From Medakamo hakoo (Eukaryota > Chlorophyta > Trebouxiophyceae > Coccomyxaceae): 64,000 nucleotides of DNA. The position numbers and the translations under genes were made by a program. Of this stretch, positions 40,552-51,954 are shown piece by piece (the first letter of the stretch is position 1; the number at the start of each line of letters is the position of its first letter). The stretch covers positions 434,001-498,000 of the forward strand of contig CP089458.1 in the NCBI GenBank assembly GCA_026636295.1, given 5' to 3'. The notes under the pieces were generated by a model, which made no database searches, had not been told where the DNA came from, and saw only the letters and a program-made list of their open reading frames with translations.

Positions 40552-41925
40552 ATGGCGCCTGCGACCCCTCGCGGCCACGGCGCCGGCCTGCCGCCTCCCT
40601 CCTCGCGCTCCCCACCGCTGCGCGTGCCCGGCGGGCGTGATGACAACAGTGCACCGGCCATGGCCCGCACCTGGTCGCCTGGGCTCCCACTGTGGTCGCA
40701 CACGGAGGAGCGGGGCCCAGGCGGCGCGGTCGCGTCCGTCGCGCGCGTCTCCTTCTTCGACCCGCACCGGCGCAGCGGCGGGGGCCGGGATGCAGAGGAA
40801 GGCGGGGCCGGCCTGCTGGAACAGCCGTTGCTGGAGGAGGGAGGGGTCGGCGGCGGCCGCCCCCCTCCAGCCCGCCGGTACGAACCGCCGACGCTGCCCA
40901 TCATCCCGCCGCCGCCGCCGCGCGTCGACGGCGCGAGCGGGGACGGCGAGGCCTCCGCCCGCCGCGCCGCCTGGGCGACGCGCGTCTCCCTGGCGGCCAA
41001 CGTCCTCCTCCTGACCGCCAAAGTCGCCGCGTACGCCCTGTCCGGCAGCAAGGCCGTCCTGGCGTCCGCGCTCGACAGCCTGGTCGACCTCGCGTCCCAG
41101 GCCATCCTCGCGGCCGCGGCCGCGGCCGCGGCCCGGACCGACACGACGCGATTCCCAGTCGGGAAAGCCCGCATGACGACAGTCGGTGTGGCGACCGCGG
41201 CGGGCCTGATGCTGTTCGCGACGTCCTTGGTCGTCCAGGGCGCGGTGCAAGACTTGTACGAAGGCCTGGCCCACGGGTCGCCGCCCGTCCTCGTCGTCGG
41301 CCCAGCCCTGTTTGTCGTGCTGCTGGGCGGCACGGCGTTGAAGGCGCTGCTTTTCGTGCTGTGCGCCCGCGCGGTGCGGGCGGCCCCGCCCGGGTCGGCC
41401 GACGCGCTGGCGGCCCTGGCCGAGGACCACCGCACGGACGCGCTGACAAACGTGGTGGCCGCCGCCGCGGCCGCGGCCGTCGTCGCGGGCGGCCCGCCCG
41501 CCTGGCCGGTCGACCCGGTCGCCGCCCTCCTCCTGTCCGCCTACATCCTGGCCGTGTGGGGCCGCATCTTCGCGCGCACGGTGAACAAGCTGGTCGGGCG
41601 GGGCGCGCCGCCGGACGTCATGGCCGCCCTCGAGGCCGTGTGCGCGTCCCACGCGCCGTCCGACATCGCGGCCGTCGACGTGCTGAAAGCCTGGTACGCG
41701 GGCGAGTCGCTCATCTGCGAAGCCGAAATCGTCATGAGCCCCGACGCCCCGCTGCGCCTCACGCACGACGTCGCGCTGTCGCTGCAACACGCGCTGGAAG
41801 CGGTGAGGTGTGGGGACGTGGCCGTCGAGCGGGCGTACGTGCACGTGGACTACGCCCGGCGCGCGGAGCCGGAGCATGCGCCGGACCGGGCGGCGGCGGC
41901 GGCGGAGAGGCGGGCGGGGCGGTAG
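40552..41925 (+). CDS. Cation diffusion facilitator, Mn-CDF/MTP type
   Basis: Proton-coupled transporter that moves divalent metal, most likely Mn2+, from the cytosol into a vacuole or Golgi compartment. It is a single exon of 457 residues. After an N-terminal cytosolic region of about 135 residues come six hydrophobic helices. Metal-binding pairs are Asp175/Asp179 (DSLVD) in helix 2 and Asp292/Asp296 (DHRTD) in helix 5; DxxxD at both places is the Mn-CDF signature (Zn types usually have HxxxD). Other marks: RFPVGKARMTTVG and a C-terminal cytosolic domain (AVDVLKAWYAGESLICEAEIVM, VERAYVHVDYARRAEPEH) like plant MTP8-11. No histidine-rich loop. It lies head to head with the BORCS5-like gene. 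Confidence 0.9.
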   Translation: MAPATPRGHGAGLPPPSSRSPPLRVPGGRDDNSAPAMARTWSPGLPLWSHTEERGPGGAVASVARVSFFDPHRRSGGGRDAEEGGAGLLEQPLLEEGGVGGGRPPPARRYEPPTLPIIPPPPPRVDGASGDGEASARRAAWATRVSLAANVLLLTAKVAAYALSGSKAVLASALDSLVDLASQAILAAAAAAAARTDTTRFPVGKARMTTVGVATAAGLMLFATSLVVQGAVQDLYEGLAHGSPPVLVVGPALFVVLLGGTALKALLFVLCARAVRAAPPGSADALAALAEDHRTDALTNVVAAAAAAAVVAGGPPAWPVDPVAALLLSAYILAVWGRIFARTVNKLVGRGAPPDVMAALEAVCASHAPSDIAAVDVLKAWYAGESLICEAEIVMSPDAPLRLTHDVALSLQHALEAVRCGDVAVERAYVHVDYARRAEPEHAPDRAAAAAERRAGR

Positions 41926-42159
41926 TTGTTGTTATTAGACGCGTGGTGGGTCAGGGGGGAGCCTTTTGATGGGAGCAACATCTCAACAGGGGCGCAGGGG
42001 GAGGCAAAACGGCGCTGCACCAAACGTAGGTTGTGTTCTTCCGCTGCGGTGCGCGCGCCGGCGCGTGTTCTTTTTTGTGACCCGCGCGAGGCGGGGCCAA
42101 GCACACGAACCCGCCGCCCTCTCTCCGCGCGCGAGCGCACGCACGAGTGCAAGGCCTCC

Positions 42160-44497
42160 ATGGCCGGGCCCCGCCCGCGCCGCCGGGGACGGAGCGATGG
42201 CGGCCGGGCTTTCCCCCCGCGCGCTGCCGCATTGACGCTCCTCCTCGCCGCCATCCCAGCGGCGTCCGCCTTCATTTTACCGGGCACCTACCCGTCTCAG
42301 TACCGCCGCGGCCAAGTCCTGCACGGTGAGGCGTGGAGGGTTGTGCACGCGCGTTTTTTGGTCGCGGGAATTTTTTGGGGGTGGGTGCGACGGCGCGCGG
42401 CGTGACAACTCGTTTCCCTCAGCCACCCCATCCCCCCACCCACCCACCCACCCCACCCCACCCATCAACTCTCCAGCCGACGTCGCGTCCCTCATCTCCG
42501 CCGACTCCGACCTGCAGTACGAGTACCACGCCCTGCCAATCTGCCACGAAGCGCACGTGGCAGAGGAAGAAGAAGAAGAGGGAGAGGGGCGCAAAAAGCA
42601 CCGCCGCCCGCCTGCATCCGCGCCGCCCGCCCCGTATTCTTTTTCTGTCATGACCGACGCCCGGACGGCGTCCGCGTGCGCGCCCCGCACGGCCGCGCCC
42701 GCTCTGACGCCCGCGACCGCTGCAGATTTAGCGTCTAAAATCCGGGCGCACTACCGGGTGCGGCTGAGCCTCGACGGCCTGCCCGCGCTCGTGGCGGCGG
42801 GCGGCTCGGACGCGGGCGAGCCCGCCCGCCCGGGCTACGACCTCGGCTTTGTCCGCAATGGGACCGCGTACGTCAACAACCACCTCCTGTTCAGGGTGCG
42901 GGCGCACCGGGTCGCCAGCAGCGGGAGTGGTGGGGGGAGCGGTGGGCACGGCCTGGGCCGCAAGGCCGGGCCGGCCGGCGGCGACGGTCCGCCGCCCCCT
43001 CCCTCGACCGCGACCGCCGTCCCGCCGGACGCCTGGCTCATCGTCGGCTTTGACGTCCTGGCCTGCTCCATCGCCCGGCCGGCGGGCGGGCCGCCCTGGA
43101 CCGACACGCCCTGCGCCGTCGGCCCGGGCGGCGCCCCGCCGGACCCGCAGCCCGTGGCGCCCGGCGTCGCCATCCCGTACACGTACGACGTGTTTTGGGA
43201 GGCGTCGCCGGCCGGCCCGTCGGCGCGCTGGGACGCGTACCTGGGCCGCCCCGGCGGCGCCGGCGGTGGCTCCCTGCTGGCGCGGGCGCACTGGCTGGCC
43301 CTGGCCAACGCGGGCGCGGCCCTGGCGGCGCTGGGCGCGGCGGTCGGCGGCATTCTGGCCCGCACCGTGCGGCGGGACGTGGCCCGGTACCGAGCCCTGT
43401 CTGGCCGCGGCGGGTCGGCCGCCGCCTTGCCGCCGCCCGCGTTCTTCGAGGCGGCCGGGTTCAGCCCGGCCAAAGACGACGACGGCGCGCCGCTGGCCGA
43501 CGGCGGCTGGCGCGCCGTGGCGGGCGACGTCTTCCGCGCGCCGCCGGCCGCGGCGGCCCTGGCGGCCCGCTTTGGGTCGGGCGTCCAGCTCGGCCTGGCC
43601 CTGGCCGCCACCCTCGCCGGCGCCGCGGCCGGCACGGTCTCCCCCCGCGCCCGGGCCGCCCTGCCCGCCATCGCTGCGTGCGCGCTGCTCGCCGGCTCCG
43701 CGGCCGGCGGCGCGGCGTCGGTCTGGCTGTGGGGCGCGGCCACCCGCTCGCACGGCGGGTGGGTCCCCGTCGCCTGGCGGGCGGGCGCCCACTTCCCGGC
43801 CCCCGCCCTGGCGGCGTTGGCGGTCCTGAACTTTGTCCTGCACCGGGCGGGCGCGGCGGGCGCCCTGCCGCCATCGACGCTGGCCGCCCTGGCGGGCGGG
43901 TGGGCCATCACCGGCCTCCCGCTCGCCCTCCTCGGCGGCGCGGCCGCGTCGCGCCGGCCGCCGCTGTCCCCGCCCACCCGCACCAACCAGATTCCGCGCC
44001 ACGTGCCGCCCCCGCCGTCCTGGGCTGCGCGGCCCGCCCTGTTGGCCGCGACGGCGGGCCTGCTGCCGTTTGGGGCGTGCCTGCTGGAAGCGCGCAACGC
44101 GGCGTCCGCCGCGTGGCAGGGCTACTCGTACGCGGCCTTCACCTTTGCGGCCGCGACGGCCGCGGCCGCGACCGCCATCGTCGCCCTGGCCGCCGTCGTC
44201 ACGGTGTACGCCCAGCTGTGCGCGGAAGACTACCGGTGGTGGTGGGCGTCGCACGGCCGGGGAGGGGCGGGCGTCTGGTTTGGCGCGCTCTACTGCGGCG
44301 GGGTGGGGCTGGCGGGCCTGCCCGCCCTGCTGAAAGCCAGCGGCGGCGTGAGCGGCCAGGTCGCCGCCGGCGTCGCCCTGTACACGACCTACTGCGGCCT
44401 GGGCCTGTGGGCGGCCCACCTCGCGGGCGGCGCCGTGGGGCTGGGGTCCGCCCTCGTCTTTGTGCGCGCGCTGTTTGTGGCGGTCAAAGCGGATTGA
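42160..44497 (+). CDS. Transmembrane 9 superfamily (nonaspanin) protein
   Basis: TM9SF proteins reside in Golgi and endosomes and help sort membrane cargo with glycine-rich helices. Exon 1 is 42160-42325 and encodes a signal peptide (AALTLLLAAIPAASA) followed by FILPGTYPSQYRRGQVLH; exon 2 is 42477-44497, joined at a split Ala codon to DVASLISADSDLQYEYHALPIC. There are 728 residues: a lumenal domain to about 330 (C..P.YSF, YRVRLSLDGLPAL, AYVNNHLLFRVRAH, IVGFDVLACSIA) and about nine membrane helices after it. An acidic/basic insert (EEEEEEGEGRKKHRR) interrupts the lumenal domain. The C-terminal KxD-type retention signal is replaced by VAVKAD, which still has a Lys near the end. Confidence 0.85.
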
Positions 44498-44633
44498 GGC
44501 GGGCGGACGAAGCGGGTTATTTTTTGTACCAAAACGACGAAACAATGAGCTACACAGGAAGAAAAACAAAAAAAGCATTCGCAATCGCACGCGACACGCG
44601 AAAGAACACTAACTAGCAGCAGCAGCACACCCT

Positions 44634-45705
44634 TCACCCATCCTTTTCCTTCAGCCGTTGGTCGAAGGACGCCAGCAGTTCCGCGTCCAGCGCCGCACTC
44701 CGCTCCAGCTCCCTGTCCAGCTCGTCCACGCGGCGGCGGACGTCGGCGGGCAGCGCGGCTCGCCCGGCGGCCGCGTCGGCGGGGTCGAACGCGAAGGGAT
44801 CGCTCCCATCATCCAACCCGTCTTTCACCGCGCGGCCGACCGCGCCCGCCGCGCCGGCGGCCGTCGACGCCGCGTCCGCGGCCGCCCCGCCCACGGCCCG
44901 CGCCGCTCCCCTCAGGCCATCCGGCGGCAGCGGCACCCGGGCCGTCGTCGTCCGCGCGGCTTTTTCGATCTGGACGTGGATGGCGCACGCGGCCGCCGCG
45001 GCTAGGGCAGCGCCGTCCAGGCTCAGCCCGCCGGCGTGCGTGAGCGCGGGGGCGGCGTACAGGGCCGCAAACGTCCAGTACAGCGGGGCGCGGGCGCCGC
45101 CCTCGTCGGACAGGGCGGCGAAGACCCAGGACTGGTGGACGGAAGGAAACACACAAGGCGGAGGGTGGGTGAGGTGGGCGGGTGCTGCTGTCCCTCTAGC
45201 CGGTGGGTGCCGGCGCGTGTGCGGGGGGAGGGGGAAAAACTCCGCCGCGCGCGGCGGTGTCACTCCACCCGTCCCTCTCCCCGTTTCGCACACTCGCAGG
45301 AGGTCCAGGGCGTCCGCACCCCGCCGCACGTCCCCACACCCCACCACCACACCCACGCACCAGCCAATTCAAGAGCGGCACACACGCGATGACGGACATT
45401 GCTCCCCACTTCACGTCGTCCGCTTCCTCATCCTCAAACCGCTGCTCTTCTGACGTGGCACCCTCACCAGTGGACGGCAGGGCCCTGTCTTCGGCAGCGG
45501 CTGCGTTGCGGCGGGCGGACGCGCCCGTGAAGAGCGGGGCGGCCGACAGGGCGATGGCGCCTGTGATGAGCGCGGCTTCGACCAGCGTGCCGGCGCCTTC
45601 CCCCAGCAGGGCGCGGCTTGGGGTTGGGCCACGACGACGACGGGTGAGGGCTGGCGCGGCCAGCCGCGTGGGCCGGGTGGCGGGTGGGGAGCGCAGCAGA
45701 AGCAT
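44634..45705 (-). CDS. Plastid-type membrane protein of unknown function
   Basis: Exon 1 is 45705-45361 and exon 2 is 45131-44634; phase 0 joins PLLNWL|SWVFAALSDEG, giving 280 residues. The leader (MLLLRSPPATRPTRLAAPALTRRRR) is basic and acid-free, like a chloroplast transit peptide. Then come a hydrophobic segment (LVEAALITGAIALSAAPLF), an acidic stretch, DDVKWGAMSVIACVPLLNWLSWVFAAL, and further helices. The 'W..MS.I.C.P..NWLSWVFA' block recalls a plant family of chloroplast-predicted membrane proteins with no assigned function that I can name confidently. The end is a charged coiled coil. Only 89 bp separate its start from CTF8. Confidence 0.6.
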
Positions 45706-45794
45706 CGTGAAGCTGAGAGCGAACAGCGGAGTGGGGGCGGGCGGAGCAATCGCGCCACAGACGCGAGTTTTTCGCAGGCAAGCAACGCTCAACC

Positions 45795-46428
45795 ATGGCC
45801 GTCCCACCGACGCGGTCCCTGCCCGCCGCCTCCCAGCACACGCCCTTTGCCCTGCCCGTCACAGGCGCGGGATGCGGCGGAGACGGTGAAGGCAATCCTC
45901 CATCCCCACCGGAATGGGCGCTCGTCGAACTGCAGGGCGAGCTGGAGCCGCCCGCCGGGACGGCGTCCGGCGCGGAGTATGAGGCGGGCACGCTGGCCAT
46001 GAGTAAGACGGTACGAGGGAGCGAGATTGCTGCGGGAGGGAAGGCGGCGGGGACTCGCGCGCGAAACGAAAACACCGCGCCATCTTGCAAACTTTTTTTC
46101 AACCTCCCCCCGCCGTCTCGCATCAAACACTCGACAGAAGCCCGGCGGCGTCGAGCTGACCGTCGGCATCCACCTCCTAGAAGGCTCCGTCGTCCCGCTC
46201 AAGAAGCCGTTCGCCGTCCTCGAAAAACGGGGTGGCCGGGCCAGCGGGAGTGGCGGCGGCGAGGAGGGCGCGCCTCAGCCACCCTGTCCCTCCACCACTC
46301 GCTACGAGGTCGTCGGCGTCATTCGCAAGAAATGCATCTTTAAAGACCGCCCACGGGCCATCATTGCGGGCGGTCCCGGCGAGGCGGCGCGCCGTGAGCG
46401 GGAAGCGGCGGCAGCGATGGAGGGGTGA
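45795..46428 (+). CDS. CTF8: CTF8, subunit of the CTF18-RFC clamp loader
   Basis: Small subunit that with DCC1 joins CTF18-RFC, which loads PCNA and supports sister-chromatid cohesion at forks. Exon 1 is 45795-46010 (donor GTACGA) and exon 2 is 46138-46428, in phase; 168 residues. EWALVELQGELEP, GVELTVGIHLLEGSVVPLKKPFAVLEK and RYEVVGVIRKKCIFKDRPRAII match the whole family in order. A Gly/Glu/Pro insert sits between the last two strands, and the C-terminal tail is a short charged helix. It is head to head with the plastid membrane protein gene (89 bp). Confidence 0.92.
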
Positions 46429-46474
46429 GATCGGGCGTGTGAAAGGGAAATTAGCTGCACTTTTTTTTTTCGTG

Positions 46475-47197
46475 TCACGCGCCCCGCCCGCGCCCAGCCC
46501 GCGGCGCCCGCCCCCCGCCCCGGCCAGCGGCTCCGCTCCCACGCCCACGCCCACCACTGACCATGCCGACCACCGTCGGCGCCGCACGCAGGCACCGGGC
46601 CTGCATGGCGGCCTGGGCGGCCAAGAATTCGGTCAGGGAGAGCGAGCCGGCCGCGGCGGCGGCCGGGCCCAGGTCCTCCATCAGCTCCGCCAACCCCGCC
46701 CGCCCCGTGCGCAGGTGTTCGTCCTCCGCCGCGGCGGCCAGGCTCAGCCGGCCTGTGACCGGGTCCGCCCGGGCCAGGAAGCGGGCGATGTCGACCAGGC
46801 GGCGCGGCGCCCGGCCGGCGGCCGTGGAGGCGGCCGAGAGACCGGCCGGCCGGCCGGGCGGCGGCGGCGAGCCTCCGCCCGCGCCGCCGCCGTCCGCCCA
46901 CGCCCGGGCGGCCGCCGCCCGCAGCTCGTCCCAGGACACCGCCCCGTCCGCGTCGTCGTCCAGCTCCCACACAATGTCCTCCACGTCCGCCGCGTCCGAG
47001 GACGCGTGGCCCAGCCGGGCGAAGAGGGACGCCAGGTGGGCCGGACTGATGGCCGTCCCGCCCCCCGTCCCCGTCCCGCCGACGATGGCGTCAAACGCCC
47101 GGCGCAGGGCGGCGCCCTCGTCCCGGCGGGCGTAGGCTTCCCGGGCCGCCGGGTCGGAGCAGGGGAGTGGGGTGGTGGACGGGGCGGCGTCGGCCAT
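46475..47197 (-). CDS. EF-hand calcium-binding protein
   Basis: 240 residues, single exon, start ATG 47197. One canonical EF loop is clear: DDDADGAVSWDE, with Asp at 1, 3 and 5, Gly at 6 and Glu at 12. It is followed by a Gly/Pro-rich insert, then APRRLVDIARFLARADPVTGRLSLAAA, a weaker second hand in which D..TGRLS keeps part of the loop. The order 'WE.D.D.DG.VSW.E' then 'PR.L..I..FL..D' is shared with a eukaryotic EF-hand family found in plants and protists, some members ciliary; the role is unknown. The C-terminus is Gly/Arg-rich (GRGRGSG). It is tail to tail with CTF8 (46 bp) and head to head with MAEA. Confidence 0.68.
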   Translation of the reverse strand: MADAAPSTTPLPCSDPAAREAYARRDEGAALRRAFDAIVGGTGTGGGTAISPAHLASLFARLGHASSDAADVEDIVWELDDDADGAVSWDELRAAAARAWADGGGAGGGSPPPPGRPAGLSAASTAAGRAPRRLVDIARFLARADPVTGRLSLAAAAEDEHLRTGRAGLAELMEDLGPAAAAAGSLSLTEFLAAQAAMQARCLRAAPTVVGMVSGGRGRGSGAAGRGGGRAPRAGRGRGA

Positions 47198-47399
47198 GGG
47201 CGTGTGGGGGCGGGTCTTCTTCGTCCTCCTGTGTGAGGAGTGAGGGAAGGCGAGCGGTCCGGGGGGGTGCGCTGCGCAGACCCCAGAAGCGTGGCCGCCG
47301 TCGCACGGGGGGCGAAAGAAGAGAACCGCGGGCGCGCGTCCTGCATTCCGACATATCCACACCCACACGCCTGGGGACGGCCCGCCCTCATCCACACCC

Positions 47400-49031
47400 A
47401 TGGCGGACCCGCCGTCCTTTGAGACGCCGCTCGTGCGGGTGCGCTTTGTTCGCTCGGCGCTGCCCCATTCGTTCTGCGTTTCCACGCCCGCGCCCACGCG
47501 CACTCACACGCGCGCCTCTCACCCACCTCTCAGGTCCCGTACGAGTCGTTGCGCCGCACCGCCCGCGACCGCAAGCAGGTCGTGGACGGGTTGGCCGCGG
47601 CAGCCAGCGAGCTGGACGCGTGCGCGAGCGGACAGGGCGATGACGCGAGGGCCGCCACCAGCCCGTCCGCGGCGGCGGACGCGCTGAGCGCGGTGGCGAC
47701 CCGGCTGGCGGCTCTGAAGCGCAAGGTAGGTTGAGGGCGGGAGGAGGTTTGGCGGGGCCGTGGGCGTCGCGGAAGGGAAAAAGCGCGGCGGGGCCATGCA
47801 CGTGCCCCCGACCCCGGCAGCCAGCACACTCCAGCGCAGCGGCCCGGGGCCCGTCGGCCTCTTCCCCACCAGCCCCTCCTTTCCTCCCACACCATACACA
47901 CCACCCGCCCCCTCCACCCGTCCACAGTTTGACGCCGCCTCGGACTCGGAAGCCGCGGACGCATGCCGGTGCGTCGCCCGCCTGCGTCACCTGGTGGACG
48001 GTGGCGGTCCCCTGCCGCCGCGCGGGTCCCGGGCGCCCGGCGAGGTGGCGAGCGAGGGCGAGCAAGGCGCGGGGCCGGCGCCGCCCGACAAGGCCGCCAC
48101 CCCGGCCCCGCCGTCCGACCCGTCCGCCCCCGCATCCGCCGTCGCCTGGACCGCCCGCCGCCTGGACCGGCTGGTGGCCGACGACCTGCTGCGCCGCGGC
48201 CGCGAACGCGCGGCGGCCGCCCTCTTGGACGAGTGCGGCCCGGCCGTCCGGTCCTGCGTCGACGAGGGCGTGTGGGCGGCCGCGGGCCCGGCCCTGGCCG
48301 GCCTGGCCGCCCGGGACGCGGGCCCGGCCCTGGCCTGGTGCGCCGCGCACGCGGGCCGCCTGGCCAAGCTCAAGTCGCCGCTCGAGTTCCGGCTGCGCCT
48401 GCAGCAGTGCGTCGAGATGGTGCGGGCCGGCGACGGGCTCGGCGCCCTGGCCCACGCCCGCACGCACTTGGCGCCCTGGGCCGCCGGGACCAAGGGCGGC
48501 GGCGGCTCGTCTTTCCTGACCGACTTGCAACGGGCGGCCGGGTTGGCGGCCTTTTGCGGGCGGGCGGGCGGCGGCGGCGGCTCGGCCGCCCTCCCGCGCC
48601 CGTACGCTGCCTTGCTGGACGACGCCCGGTGGGAGGACGCGGCTGCTGCGCTGCGCCGGGACGTGTGCCGCTTGGCAGGGGCGCCGGTGGGCCGGTCGGC
48701 GCTCGAGACGGCCGTCCAGGCGGGCTTGGCGGCGCTGAAACCCCCGCCCGGCGCGCCGCCGCCCTCCTCGGCCGACGACCCGCTGTCCGACCCGTCCCTG
48801 TCGTCGCTCGCCGGCCCCTTGCCCCACGCCAAGCGCCTGCATTCCCGCCTGGTCTGCGGCCTGACGGGCAGGCTCATGGACGGCGACAACCCGCCGGCCG
48901 CGCTGCCGAGTGGCGCGGTGTACGGCGAGCCGGCCCTGCGCGCGCGCGCGGCCGGCGGGCCCACGCTCACGGACCCGGAGACGGGGGAGCGGGTGCGGGT
49001 GAGCGACTTGCGCCGGGTGTACATTTCTTAA
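47400..49031 (+). CDS. MAEA: MAEA/Fyv10, GID-CTLH ubiquitin ligase subunit
   Basis: With RMND5/Gid2 it forms the catalytic RING pair of the GID/CTLH E3 ligase. Three exons: 47400-47438, 47534-47725 and 47928-49031, all in phase 0; 444 residues. LVRVPYESLRRT is the conserved N-terminal signature. The LisH-like segment (RRLDRLVADDLLRRGRERAAAALL), CTLH (GPALAWCAAHAGRLAKLKSPLEFRL and LQQCVEMV) and CRA helices follow. The degenerate RING is LHSRLVCGLTGRLM, NPPAALPSGAVYGEPAL, ending RVYIS, equivalent to human KVYIM; the cysteines are reduced, as usual for this subunit. The ATG lies 203 bp from that of the EF-hand gene. Confidence 0.9.
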
Positions 49032-49212
49032 GACGTAGAAGGAGGGAGGGAGAGGGTGTGTGTCATCATTGCCGGAGGAGAGGCGCCCCTTGCCTTGCTT
49101 TTTTCCCTTGCCCAGGCGCGCGCGGGTGTCGCTGTGGGGACTACACACGCCACGCGCCCACCCCACTGCGTCCCGCCCTCTCTCCCTCTCTCCCTCGCCT
49201 CATCAAATTGAT

Positions 49213-49741
49213 CTATTTGCCCTCTTTGGCCGCGGCTTCCGCGGCTTTGCGCGCGGCTTTCTCGGCCAGGGCCTTGGCGTCGCTGTTGTTGTTTTGGTCG
49301 AGGGGGGAGCGGGTGGGGCGGTGGTTGAGCGGAGGGGACAAAGGGGATGCGACACACAACGCGCACGGCGAGAGCTGGCGACGTGCGCCCTCCTCACCGA
49401 CAAATGCCTCGCCAGGCGCGTTACCCGACATGTCAGCTACGCGACCGGTGGCGGAAAGCGTGGGCAGGGGGACCGTGTCGGCCGCACGCACCGGCAAATC
49501 AGTCGCGCGCCGCGCCGCGCGGCCGTCCGCGTATTCCGCTTCCGCCGCTGGAAACACGCACGACAACGCGCGCACGCGCGGGCCCAGCGCACGTTCCTCT
49601 CGCCTTCACACACCACACAACTCACCGGTCCCGCCGCTGCTGAGCTGTCAGGCCATCCTTGTCCGACGCTTTCACGCCATTCTTGGCCGCACGGTTGGCC
49701 GCGCGGGCACGGTCCACGTCGCGCTTGTTGCCGCGGGACAT
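49213..49741 (-). CDS. SERF: SERF/4F5-family small charged protein
   Basis: Small EDRK-rich factor. In animals SERF proteins bind nucleic acid and amyloid precursors and modulate aggregation. Exon 1 is 49741-49626 (MSRGNKRDVDRARAANRAAK...) and exon 2 is 49282-49213; the split Arg codon gives QQRRDRDAKALAEKAARK, so 61 residues, the standard family length. SRGNKRDVDRA and KDGLTAQQRRDRDA are the family blocks. The exons are separated by a 343-bp intron, longer than the coding sequence. The tail is a Lys/Ala helix ending KEGK. It is head to head with PP5. Confidence 0.88.
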
Positions 49742-50047
49742 CTGGTTGTTGAGTAGGTGAGTCTGACTGCACGGACAGGCGAGGGGCGGCCTCGACGCGG
49801 TGCGCTGCAGTGGTGCGAGCTGGGAGCTCCCCGTGATGGCAGGAATGAAGAAGGAAACAGCGCGCGGCCAGGCGCGGAGCGATTCCCTTCACTGAAAAGA
49901 AGCGCGCCGTCGCTTCCGTCTGCGACCGGGGTGTGCTTGTAGCACACCCACCCCAGCGGCTGCACGCCAGCCCAGGCGAGCGCGCGCCTCCCCCTGCACC
50001 CCTCTCAGCAAGTACCCTTTAGTTTTTCAGAGCGTAGCGAGAGGAGA
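49742..50047. promoter_or_regulatory. Divergent promoter region SERF/PP5
   Basis: 306 bp between opposing ATGs. Moderately AT-richer near 50020-50040 (AGTTTTTCAGAG). No TATA box or gene is evident. Confidence 0.4.
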
Positions 50048-51954
50048 ATGTCGGCCGACGACGAGCCGACGACGACCGGCGCGCCCGCGGACGCCAAGCC
50101 GGCCGCCACCGCGCCGGCGACGGACGCGCCGCCGCTGTCCGCCGAGGCGGCGGACGCCAAGGCCAAGGCGAATGAGGACTTTAAAGGTGCGGAGGATGAG
50201 AGGCGCTTGTTTGCGCGCAGCGGGGGGGGGGGGTTCGCCCTTGTCCTGGCGCTGCCAAAGCGCGGGCGCGCGGCGCGAGTGCGGAGCTCCGATCGACCGC
50301 GGACGGCGTGGGCCGGGATCGCACGCCTGCCTCGCCGACCGCTGAGTAAAGCCACGCTCTGTGCGCACGCGCCCAGCGAGAGCTGCGGGACGTGTGGTGG
50401 CAGGAAGGTTTTGGGCGCGCGCCACGAATGAAAACGCTGTCCTCGGCGCACGCGCTCATCAAACCTTCTCCCCCCCCCCCCCCCCGCTTTCCACGCCCAT
50501 CCACCCGTCCGCCAACCACTCCAGCCAAGCGCTTCACGAAAGCCATCGCGGGCTACACGGCCGCCCTGGCCCTGCTGGAGTCCTCCACCGGGCGTGACGC
50601 CGCCATCCTGCTCGCCAACCGCGCGGCTTCACACATCCGCGTGGAATCGTTCGGCTCCGCCCTCCTGGACGCGGGCAAGGCCGTCGACGCCGACCCCTCG
50701 TACGTGAAAGCCTACTACCGCCGGGCTGACGCTGCCCTGGCTCTGGGCCGCATCAACGCGGCGTTGAAAGACTTCCGCGCTGCCGCCAAGGTCGCGCCGC
50801 GGGACCCGGACCTGCGGCGGAAGCTGGCACAGTGCGAGAAGGAAGCGGCGCGCGCGCGCTTTGAAGCCGCGATTGCGGTGCCCGACGCGGACGCGGTCCC
50901 CGTCGCCGACCGCGTGGACCTGTCCACCATGCCTGTGGAGGCAAGCTACCAGGGCCCCCGCATGGAAGGCAGCGACGACGCGGGGTACAAAGTGACGCAA
51001 GGCTTCATCGACGCGATGGTCGAGGCATTTCGCGCGCAGCGGTCCATCCACCGGCGGTTTGCCTTTGAGATCGTCCTGGCGGCGCGGGCGCTGCTGCGGG
51101 CGGCGCCGCCCGTTGTGGACGTGCCCATCCCGCCCGGAACGCACTTCACCGTGTGCGGCGACGTGCACGGCCAGTTCTACGACTTGCTGACCATCTTTGA
51201 AAAAAATGGAAAGCCGGGCCCGGACAACCCGTACCTCTTCAACGGCGACTTTGTCGACCGCGGGTCGTTCAGCGTGGAAGTCATTCTCACGCTGTTTGCG
51301 TACAAGGCCCTGTACCCGGCCCACCTGTTCCTGGCGCGGGGCAACCACGAGTCCGCGGGCATGAACAAGGTGTACGGCTTCGACGGCGAGGTGCGCGCCA
51401 AGTTCAGCCCCCTGCTCGCCGACCTGTTCCGGGAGACGTTCTGCGCGCTGCCGCTGGCGCACGTCCTCGCGGGCCGCGTCTTCGTCGTGCACGGCGGCCT
51501 CTTCTCGCGGGATGGAGTGAAGCTGGACGAGCTGCGGGCGATCGACCGGTTCCGCGAGCCGCCCGAGGAAGGGCTGATGTGCGAGATGCTGTGGTCCGAC
51601 CCGGCGCCCGAGCCTGGGCGCCAGCCGTCCAAGAGGGGCGTGGGCGTCGCATTCGGGCCTGACGTGGCGCGCGAGTTCCTGGACGGCAACGGCCTCGCCA
51701 TGCTCGTCCGGTCGCACGAGGTCAAGGACAACGGCTTCGAGCTCGAGCACGGCGGCCGCACGGCCACCGTGTTTTCAGCGCCCAATTACTGCGACTCCAT
51801 GGGCAACCTGGGCGCGTGGATCCGGTTCGAGGGGCCGGAGCAGGAGGGCGGCGACCCGGTCCCGCACTTTACGACCTTCGAGGCGGCGCCGCACCCGCCC
51901 GTGCGGCCGATGGCGTTTGCGTCCCCATTCATGGGCGGCATGTTTGGGCTGTGA
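50048..51954 (+). CDS. PPP5: Serine/threonine protein phosphatase 5
   Basis: HSP90-associated phosphatase with an autoinhibitory TPR domain. Exon 1 is 50048-50186 and exon 2 is 50525-51954, joined at a split Ala codon; 522 residues (human 499). TPR repeats span about 40-150 (KRFTKAIAGYTAALALLES, ANRAASHIRVESFGSALLDA, YVKAYYRRADAALALGRI). The metal-binding motifs are intact: GDVHGQ at 258, GDFVDRG at 287, GNHE at 319, VHGGLF, and SAPNYCDSMGN. The acidic N-terminal leader is Ala/Pro-rich. The tail replaces the usual autoinhibitory helix end with a Pro/Met/Gly-rich stretch (FASPFMGGMFGL). The intron has a 15-C run before its acceptor. Confidence 0.95.
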
